Below the pieces are notes generated by a model that worked only from the letters and a program-made list of their open reading frames with translations, did no database searches and had not been told where the DNA came from. Positions 6,924 to 11,363 of a stretch of 11,363 bases of DNA are shown here, piece by piece (positions within the stretch are counted from its first letter, which is position 1; each line of letters opens with the position of its first letter). The stretch is from Vulcanimicrobiota bacterium (GTDB taxonomy: Bacteria; Vulcanimicrobiota; Vulcanimicrobiia; Vulcanimicrobiales; Vulcanimicrobiaceae), in contig DAHUYY010000040.1 in the NCBI GenBank assembly GCA_027306845.1, forward strand, positions 1-11,363, read 5' to 3'. The translations under genes were made by a program, and so were the position numbers.

Positions 6924-7386
6924 GCGGAGCGGCGCGATAGAGAAAGACCGCATCGGCGACGCAGACGGCTTCCTCGTTGCCGAAGGTTTCGATCGTTGCG
7001 TGCAGGGCGACGCGCAGGCCCGATGCGACGGCGCGTACGCTCGCAATCGAAAAACGTGCGCGAACGCGCGCCCCGGAGCGTACCGGAGCGAGAAAACGCA
7101 CGCGGTCGAGCCCGTAATTGAGCACCGCGCCGGTTCCACGGATGCTGCAACTGCGATGCCAGAGCACCGGGAGGAGCGAGAGCACGAGATAACCGTGCGC
7201 GATCGTGCCGCCGTACGGCCCTTTCGCGGCGCGGCGCGGATCGATATGAATCCACTGTCGGTCCTCGGTGCAATCCGCGACTGCATCGATCCGTCGCTGG
7301 TCGATCCGCAGCCACGGCGCCGAGATGAGCTCGCTGCCCTCGAGCGCCCGGAGGCCCTCGAAACCGTTCACGATTTTCGTTGCCAT
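6832..7386 (-). CDS. MaoC-like (R)-specific enoyl-CoA hydratase
   Basis: A 184-residue single hotdog-domain protein. The hydratase motif is clear: Asp42 and His47 in TEDRQWIHID (five residues apart, as in the PhaJ Asp/His dyad), followed by GPYGGTIAHGYL (57-68). The domain ends near residue 151 (VFLYRA); the last ~33 residues are Arg/Ala/Ser-rich and encoded opposite the hemerythrin gene, so they are probably a non-conserved tail. The start is the ATG complementary to 7384-7386. On the minus strand AGAGAG lies about 7 nt upstream, and conserved sequence (ATKIVNGFEGL) starts here; an upstream in-frame ATG at 7479 would run into the lyase gene. It would hydrate a trans-enoyl-CoA to the (R)-3-hydroxyacyl-CoA. 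Substrate unknown; a supporting role in acyl-CoA breakdown is inferred from the neighbourhood. Confidence 0.85.
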   Translation of the reverse strand: MATKIVNGFEGLRALEGSELISAPWLRIDQRRIDAVADCTEDRQWIHIDPRRAAKGPYGGTIAHGYLVLSLLPVLWHRSCSIRGTGAVLNYGLDRVRFLAPVRSGARVRARFSIASVRAVASGLRVALHATIETFGNEEAVCVADAVFLYRAAPPTLVQEAHSSGADRRSLGAPRRARRASSAR

Positions 7387-7404
7387 CTGCCGATCTCTCT
7401 TCGC

Positions 7405-7412
7405 AAAAGGAG
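7405..7412 (+). promoter_or_regulatory. Ribosome binding site for the tryptophanase-like gene
   Basis: AAAAGGAG sits 5 nt before the ATG at 7418. It decides this start over an in-frame ATG at 7268, whose 50-residue extension shows no family similarity and would lie antisense to the MaoC gene. Confidence 0.85.
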
Positions 7413-7417
7413 CCACG

Positions 7418-8839
7418 ATGCCCCGGTCGATTATCGAACCTTTTCGTATTAAATCGGTCGAACCGATTCGCATGACCACGCGCGAGGAGCGCGAGGGCTA
7501 TCTGAACGAGGCCGCCTTCAACCCATTCTTGCTGCGCGCCGAAGATGTCCTCATCGATCTGTTGACCGATAGCGGCACCGGGGCGATGAGCGCCGATCAG
7601 TGGGCCTCGATCATGCGCGGCGACGAATCCTACGCGGGGGCGCGCTCGTTCTATCGCTTTGCCGAGACGGTGCGCGAGATCTTCGGCTTCCAACACGTGT
7701 TGCCGACGCATCAAGGGCGTGCGGCCGAGCGCATTCTTTTTACGACGCTCTGCAAACCCGGTGATGTCGTGCCGAATAACACGCATTTCGACACGACGCG
7801 CGCGCACGTTGAAAGCGTCGGCGCTCGCGCGCTCGATCTGCCGATCCCCGAAGGGCGGCTCCCGGCGGCGCAGCACCCGTTTAAGGGAAACATGGATACC
7901 GATGCGTTGCGCGCGATTATCGCGGAGGTCGGGGCGGCGCGCGTGCCGCTCGTCATGCTGACCGTCACGAATAATTCCGGCGGCGGCCAACCGGTCTCGA
8001 TGGCGAACGTGCGCGCGGTCCATGCGATCTGTCGCGAACACGGCATTCCGCTCTACATCGATGCCTGCCGTTATGCGGAGAATTGCTGGTTCATACGCGA
8101 ACGCGAGCCCGAATTTGCCGGACGTTCGCCGCGCGAGATCGCGCGCGAGCTCTTTTCCTACGCCGACGGCTGCACGATGTCGGCGAAGAAGGACGGCTTG
8201 GTGAATATCGGCGGATTTCTCGCCGGTAACGACGCGGCGCTTGCGAGTGCGGAATCGCGCCTGCTGATCCTCACCGAAGGCTTCACCACCTACGGCGGCC
8301 TCGCCGGCCGCGATTTAGAAGCGATGGCGACCGGGCTCGGCGAGGCGCTCGATGAAGATTATCTCAACTACCGCATCGCCTCGACGGCGTACTTAGGGCG
8401 CCGACTCACCGAGATCGGCGTTCCCATCGTGCAACCGCCCGGCGGGCACGCCGTCTATATCGATGCCGGGGCGATGCTCGCCCACCTCGCGCCGCGCGAA
8501 TATCCCGGGCAAGCGCTCGTCGGCGAACTCTACCTCGAAGGCGGTATTCGAGCGGTCGAGATCGGAACGGTGATGTTCGGTTCGACCGATCCGCTCAGCG
8601 GCGAGGAGCGCACCGCCCCGCTCGAGCTGGTCCGCCTAGCGATTCCGCGCCGGGTCTACACCCAGAGCCACATCGATTACGTCGGCGAGGTCTTCGAGGA
8701 TCTCTATCGTCGGCGGGAGCGGATCGTCGGGTTAAAGATGCTCTGGCAAGCGCCGCCGCTGCGGCATTTCACCGCGCGCTTCGAGCGGCTTCACCAGGGG
8801 AGCCCTTTATCGGAAGGAGCATTGGGGCGGAAACCCTAA
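7418..8839 (+). CDS. tnaA: Tryptophanase / tyrosine phenol-lyase family PLP beta-eliminating lyase, residues favour tryptophanase
   Basis: A 473-residue, full-length fold-type I PLP enzyme. Family landmarks are EPFRIKSVEP (7-16), DLLTDSGTGAMS (48-59), PTHQGRAAE (96-104) and SAKKDGLVNIGG (255-266), with Lys258 as the Schiff-base lysine. The reaction is beta-elimination of an aromatic amino acid to pyruvate, ammonia and the arene. Long stretches (GLAGRDLEAMA, PIVQPPGGHAVYIDA, PRRVYT) look like tyrosine phenol-lyase. However, positions that separate the two activities are tryptophanase-like: FDTT with Asp125 (Asp137 in E. coli TnaA, Thr124 in TPL), AVEIG with Ile382 where TPL has Arg381, and LRHFTARF with His450 (His463 in TnaA, Phe448 in TPL). 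I therefore prefer indole formation from tryptophan. No leader peptide like TnaC is visible in the 31-nt upstream gap. Family very sure; substrate fairly sure. Confidence 0.88.
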   Translation: MPRSIIEPFRIKSVEPIRMTTREEREGYLNEAAFNPFLLRAEDVLIDLLTDSGTGAMSADQWASIMRGDESYAGARSFYRFAETVREIFGFQHVLPTHQGRAAERILFTTLCKPGDVVPNNTHFDTTRAHVESVGARALDLPIPEGRLPAAQHPFKGNMDTDALRAIIAEVGAARVPLVMLTVTNNSGGGQPVSMANVRAVHAICREHGIPLYIDACRYAENCWFIREREPEFAGRSPREIARELFSYADGCTMSAKKDGLVNIGGFLAGNDAALASAESRLLILTEGFTTYGGLAGRDLEAMATGLGEALDEDYLNYRIASTAYLGRRLTEIGVPIVQPPGGHAVYIDAGAMLAHLAPREYPGQALVGELYLEGGIRAVEIGTVMFGSTDPLSGEERTAPLELVRLAIPRRVYTQSHIDYVGEVFEDLYRRRERIVGLKMLWQAPPLRHFTARFERLHQGSPLSEGALGRKP

Positions 8840-8840
8840 C

Positions 8841-8886
8841 CGGGTGAGGCTTTCGGAGCCGTCGGCTCCGTGCGCTTTCTCACCCG
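8841..8886 (+). terminator. Nested inverted repeat after the lyase gene, possible terminator
   Basis: The outer arms CGGGTGAG (8841-8848) and CTCACCCG (8879-8886) are exact reverse complements. They enclose an inner 7-bp stem CGGAGCC/GGCTCCG (8854-8860, 8864-8870) with a GTC loop. The structure starts two bases after the stop codon. There is no U-run after it, so it may be a rho-aided or weak terminator, a transcript-stabilising hairpin, or a protein-binding site. It ends 20 nt before the next ATG. Confidence 0.6.
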
Positions 8887-8906
8887 TCATCCTACTGGAG
8901 CCCACT

Positions 8907-9878
8907 ATGCTCGTTTTTCGTCGCCTAGTCACCGGCGCCGCTGCGGTTATCGCAGCACTCTCGCTCGTGGCCTGCGCGGGCGGATCGGTCGCGACCGTGA
9001 ACGGCCAATCGATCAGCCGCCAAACCTTCGATAAAAAACTCGAAGCCAGCCCAACGGCTCGCGGCGTGTTGCAACAACTCGTTCTGCAGACGCTGCTCGA
9101 CCAGTACGGTCAACGCCACGGCATCAATATTACGAAAGCGCAGATCGCGCAGCGCGAGGCTGAAATTGCGGCGAACTATCCGCCGGGCTCGTTCCAGCGC
9201 CAGTTGGCGGCGAACGGCCTGACCGAGCACGACCTGCACCAGATCATTCGCCAGCAGCTCATCATCGATGCAGCGGTCGGCAAGAACGTGCAGATCTCCG
9301 AATCGCAAATCGCGGCGTTCTTCAACAAGAATCACGCACAGTTCGATACGCCGGAGCAGATTAAAGCGCGACACATTCTCGTGAGCGATCTTGCCACCGC
9401 GCAGAAGATCGAAGCCGATCTCAAAGCCGGCCAGCACTTCTCGGCGCTCGCCAAGCAGTACTCGCAGGATCCGGGCAGCCGCGATAAGGGCGGCGATCTC
9501 GGTTGGTTCGGCCCGAACCAGATGGTGAAGCCCTTCGAAGCGTACGCTTTGACCGGCAAGATCGGCGCGATTAGCCCGCCGGTGCACTCGCCCTTCGGCT
9601 GGCACATCATTCAGGTGCAGGCGCGTAAGCCTGCGGTGAAAGCGACGCTCGCCTCGGTGCATCAGCGCATCGAAGACCAGTTGCGCGAACAAGCGGAGGC
9701 GCCGCTGGTGCAGCCGTTCATCGCCGGTCTGCAGAGCAAAGCGACGATTCAGATCAACGATCCGCGCTTCACCGGGCTCTTCCCGACGCCGCCGCCTTCG
9801 GCCGCTCCCGCAGCGACCGCCGGCACGGCAACGGCAGCTCCCTCGGCAGCGCCGTCGGCACCGCCGTCGAAAAACTGA
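8907..9878 (+). CDS. Parvulin-type peptidylprolyl isomerase lipoprotein (PrsA/SurA-like foldase)
   Basis: A 323-residue secreted foldase. The signal peptide has RR at 5-6, a hydrophobic stretch and the lipobox LVAC, with Cys23 as the lipidated residue. A SurA_N-like helical domain follows (VATVNGQSISRQTF at about 28-41, then helices to about 140). The parvulin domain spans about 150-240, with IKARHILV (152-159), GGDLGWFGPNQMV (195-207) and SPFGWHIIQV (228-237). A short helix and a disordered Pro/Ala/Ser/Thr-rich tail (about 293-320) end the protein. It would assist folding of exported proteins at the membrane. The start at 8907 gives the correct signal peptide, with CTGGAG upstream; an in-frame ATG at 8844 would put the hairpin inside the gene and spoil the signal sequence. 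Not obviously linked to the catabolic genes; it looks monocistronic, with a terminator behind it. Confidence 0.9.
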   Translation: MLVFRRLVTGAAAVIAALSLVACAGGSVATVNGQSISRQTFDKKLEASPTARGVLQQLVLQTLLDQYGQRHGINITKAQIAQREAEIAANYPPGSFQRQLAANGLTEHDLHQIIRQQLIIDAAVGKNVQISESQIAAFFNKNHAQFDTPEQIKARHILVSDLATAQKIEADLKAGQHFSALAKQYSQDPGSRDKGGDLGWFGPNQMVKPFEAYALTGKIGAISPPVHSPFGWHIIQVQARKPAVKATLASVHQRIEDQLREQAEAPLVQPFIAGLQSKATIQINDPRFTGLFPTPPPSAAPAATAGTATAAPSAAPSAPPSKN

Positions 9879-9903
9879 TCGCAACGCAGCGATCGTACCT
9901 CTA

Positions 9904-9941
9904 CGAGGCTCCGGGCTGGTACCGGGGCCTCGTCTTGTGTT
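9904..9941 (+). terminator. Intrinsic terminator after the foldase gene
   Basis: Arms CGAGGCTCCGG (9904-9914) and CCGGGGCCTCG (9922-9932) form an 11-bp GC-rich stem with one U-G wobble and a 7-nt loop (GCTGGTA). The T-rich tail TCTTGTGTT follows. Its place, 25 nt after the foldase stop and 21 nt before the MazG start, fits a terminator that separates the two genes. Confidence 0.8.
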
Positions 9942-9962
9942 GCGGCGAAGCCTTTTAACCCT

Positions 9963-11147
9963 ATGCTCGTTCGTATCATCGGGCTTGGCCCCGGCGACCC
10001 GTCATTGCTTACCGTCGGCGCTATCGAGGCGTCGCTCGGGCTCCCGCGCGTAACGCTGCTGCTGGTGCCGCCCGCGTTGCGCGAAGCGCTCGCCGAACGA
10101 AAGATCGCATTGGATGCCGAACCGCGGCACGATGCCGCCGCAATCGTTCGCGGGAGTACCGATGCGATCGATCGCTTCGTCGACGAACTCGACGGAGGCG
10201 ATCTCGGCATCGGCGTCCTCGGCAATCCGTTCTCCGATTTCCCCGGCCTCGCGCAACTCCAGCGCGCGCTCGATGCACGCGGCGCGCGAACGGAGATCGT
10301 GCCGGGAATGGCACGCGCGACGTTGGCGGCCTCGCTTGAGGTCGCACTGGTGCCGTTACCGCCGCAAGCCCAGCGTTACAGCTTCGCCGAACTCGTCGAA
10401 GTGATGGCGCGGCTGCGCTACGGTTGCCCGTGGGACCGCGAACAGACGCACCGCACGTTGGTGCCCTATCTCATCGAAGAGAGCTACGAAGTCGTCGAAG
10501 CGATCGAGCAGGGCGGGCTCGACGGGCTCTGCGAAGAGCTCGGCGATCTCTTGTTGCAGATCGTCTTTCACGCGCAGATTGCCAGCGAGAGCGGCGCCTT
10601 TACCGTCGCCGATGTCATCGATGCGCTGGCGAATAAAATGGTGCGCCGACACCCGCACGTCTTTGCCGACGCGATTATCGAAGATGTCGACGCACAATGG
10701 CGGAGTTGGGAGAAGCTCAAGGCACAAGAGAAAACGGGGCTCGCGCGGGCGAGCCGGCTCGACGGAATTCCGCAACACCTCGGTGCGCTGCAACGCGGCC
10801 AGCGCATGCAGGAAATGGCGGCGCGCGTCGGCTTCGATTGGCCCGGCGTTTCGGGCATACTCGAAAAACTCACTGAAGAGCTGACGGAGCTCGCCGAGGC
10901 GCGGCGCGAAAAGAACGATGACGAACACGTGCGCGAAGAACTCGGCGACGTGTTTTTCACGTTGGTCAACCTCGCGCGCGCGCTGGGGATCGACGCCGAG
11001 AGCGCGGTTCGCGACGCCAACGAAAAATTCTATCGCCGTTTTACGTTTATGGAGCGCGCGGCCGCCGAACGCGGCGTCGCGCTTACCGATCTCACACTCG
11101 AGGAACTGGAGGAACTGTGGAAGAGCGCCAAGGGCGGCGTAGCCTGA
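9963..11147 (+). CDS. mazG: MazG-family nucleoside triphosphate pyrophosphohydrolase with a partial tetrapyrrole-methylase-like N domain
   Basis: A 394-residue protein. Residues 140-390 are a full two-repeat MazG: FAELVEVMARLR (141-152), CPWD (155-158), EESYE (172-176), EELGDLLLQ (191-199), RRHPHVF (228-234), QWRSWEKLKAQEK (245-257), then a second set EELTE (305-309) and EELGDVFF (325-332). The acidic EExxE and ExxD residues bind Mg2+ for hydrolysis of (d)NTPs to monophosphates and pyrophosphate. The N-terminal ~130 residues start like a tetrapyrrole methylase (IIGLGPGDPSLLT, 5-17) and continue to GVLGNPF and IVPGMARATLAAS. The second half of that domain is missing, and GDP is changed to GNP. 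This resembles YabN-type fusions but is cut down. The upstream ribosome binding site is weak (GCGAAG). The next gene overlaps its last 31 nt. Confidence 0.9.
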   Translation: MLVRIIGLGPGDPSLLTVGAIEASLGLPRVTLLLVPPALREALAERKIALDAEPRHDAAAIVRGSTDAIDRFVDELDGGDLGIGVLGNPFSDFPGLAQLQRALDARGARTEIVPGMARATLAASLEVALVPLPPQAQRYSFAELVEVMARLRYGCPWDREQTHRTLVPYLIEESYEVVEAIEQGGLDGLCEELGDLLLQIVFHAQIASESGAFTVADVIDALANKMVRRHPHVFADAIIEDVDAQWRSWEKLKAQEKTGLARASRLDGIPQHLGALQRGQRMQEMAARVGFDWPGVSGILEKLTEELTELAEARREKNDDEHVREELGDVFFTLVNLARALGIDAESAVRDANEKFYRRFTFMERAAAERGVALTDLTLEELEELWKSAKGGVA

Positions 11148-11363
11148 TTCGTCTGCGCATGAGCGCGCACGATGCCCACTACGGCGGAAACCTCGTCGAC
11201 GGCGCGCGCATGCTCGCGCTCTTCGGCGATGTTGCCACCGAATTACTCATCGCGCTCGACGGCGACGAAGGGCTCTTCGTTGCCTACGATAGCGTCGAGT
11301 TTCTCGCGCCGGTCTATGCCGGCGACTATATCGAGGCGAGCGGCGAGATCGTCTCGGTCGGCA
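11117..11363 (+). CDS. kal: Hotdog-fold ammonia-lyase, 3-aminobutyryl-CoA / beta-alanyl-CoA type, 5' part
   Basis: The gene is cut by the right edge; 82 codons are visible. The sequence from LIRLRMSAHDAHYGG through NLVDGARM, FGDVATELLI, DGDEGLFVAYDSVEF and APVYAGDYIE matches what I recall of 3-aminobutyryl-CoA ammonia-lyase (Kal, lysine fermentation) and the related beta-alanyl-CoA ammonia-lyase. These release ammonia from a 3-amino-acyl-CoA to give crotonyl-CoA or acrylyl-CoA. The start is taken as GTG at 11117, with GGAGG at 11108-11112, because conserved residues precede the next ATG at 11159; that ATG remains possible. The GTG start lies within the MazG gene (31-nt overlap), suggesting cotranscription. 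Other lysine-fermentation genes (kdd, kce, kamA) would be expected to the right if the Kal role is right. Confidence 0.75.
   Translation, partial: MEERQGRRSLIRLRMSAHDAHYGGNLVDGARMLALFGDVATELLIALDGDEGLFVAYDSVEFLAPVYAGDYIEASGEIVSVG

Noticed and set aside
6725..8041. 438-codon open frame on the minus strand
   Set aside because: It runs antisense through the lyase, is in a different frame from the recognisable MaoC gene, is Arg-rich and shows no domain. It is a GC-driven shadow.
7418..8839. Tyrosine phenol-lyase as the primary call
   Set aside because: Although several stretches are TPL-like, the Thr124, Arg381 and Phe448 positions of TPL are Asp, Ile and His here, as in tryptophanase.
8925..9884. 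319-codon open frame on the minus strand
   Set aside because: It is antisense to the foldase lipoprotein, with Arg-rich composition and no recognisable motif.
1..11363. CRISPR arrays, insertion sequences, tRNA or rRNA genes
   Set aside because: No regularly spaced repeats, transposase genes, terminal repeats or structural-RNA signatures were seen; nearly the whole window is accounted for by protein genes.

Overview
The window is dense, GC-rich bacterial DNA with short intergenic gaps and many ATGA/GTGA start-stop overlaps. There are no rRNA, tRNA or mobile-element signals. No gene here is a firm taxonomic marker. The gene content points to a bacterium with anaerobic aromatic and amino-acid metabolism and a lipoprotein-bearing cell envelope. 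Codon and word usage resemble uncultured high-GC lineages such as Eremiobacterota, but that is only an impression.

Region 1 (1-6923, + strand) is one tightly packed operon, cut by the left edge. It holds a crotonase with both catalytic glutamates (candidate cyclohexadienoyl-CoA hydratase), an unusually short ring-hydrolase (Oah/BzdY)-like crotonase, and a zinc dehydrogenase resembling 6-hydroxycyclohex-1-ene-1-carbonyl-CoA dehydrogenase (Had/BzdX). These are followed by four genes for an ATP-dependent, Bzd-type benzoyl-CoA reductase: two HgdB-like catalytic subunits and two small ASKHA ATPase/activator subunits. The last gene is a hemerythrin-like diiron protein. Together they would dearomatise benzoyl-CoA (or a close analogue) and then hydrate, oxidise and open the ring. 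The ferredoxin, electron-supply system and CoA ligase are not in the window and may lie upstream.

Region 2 (6832-8839) holds a divergent pair sharing a 31-bp gap. On the minus strand is a MaoC-type (R)-enoyl-CoA hydratase whose 3' end overlaps the hemerythrin gene by 92 nt. On the plus strand is a PLP-dependent beta-eliminating lyase. It resembles tyrosine phenol-lyase in several stretches but carries tryptophanase residues at three specificity positions.

Region 3 (8840-11363) begins with a nested hairpin, then a PrsA/SurA-like parvulin lipoprotein and a clear intrinsic terminator. After that come a MazG nucleotide pyrophosphohydrolase fused to a half-length tetrapyrrole-methylase domain and, overlapping it, the start of a 3-aminobutyryl-CoA (or beta-alanyl-CoA) ammonia-lyase-like hotdog gene cut by the right edge.

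The most noteworthy content is the compact benzoyl-CoA reductase operon with its short hydrolase and hemerythrin, and the lyase whose sequence mixes tryptophanase and tyrosine phenol-lyase traits. No completely unknown multi-gene system is evident.
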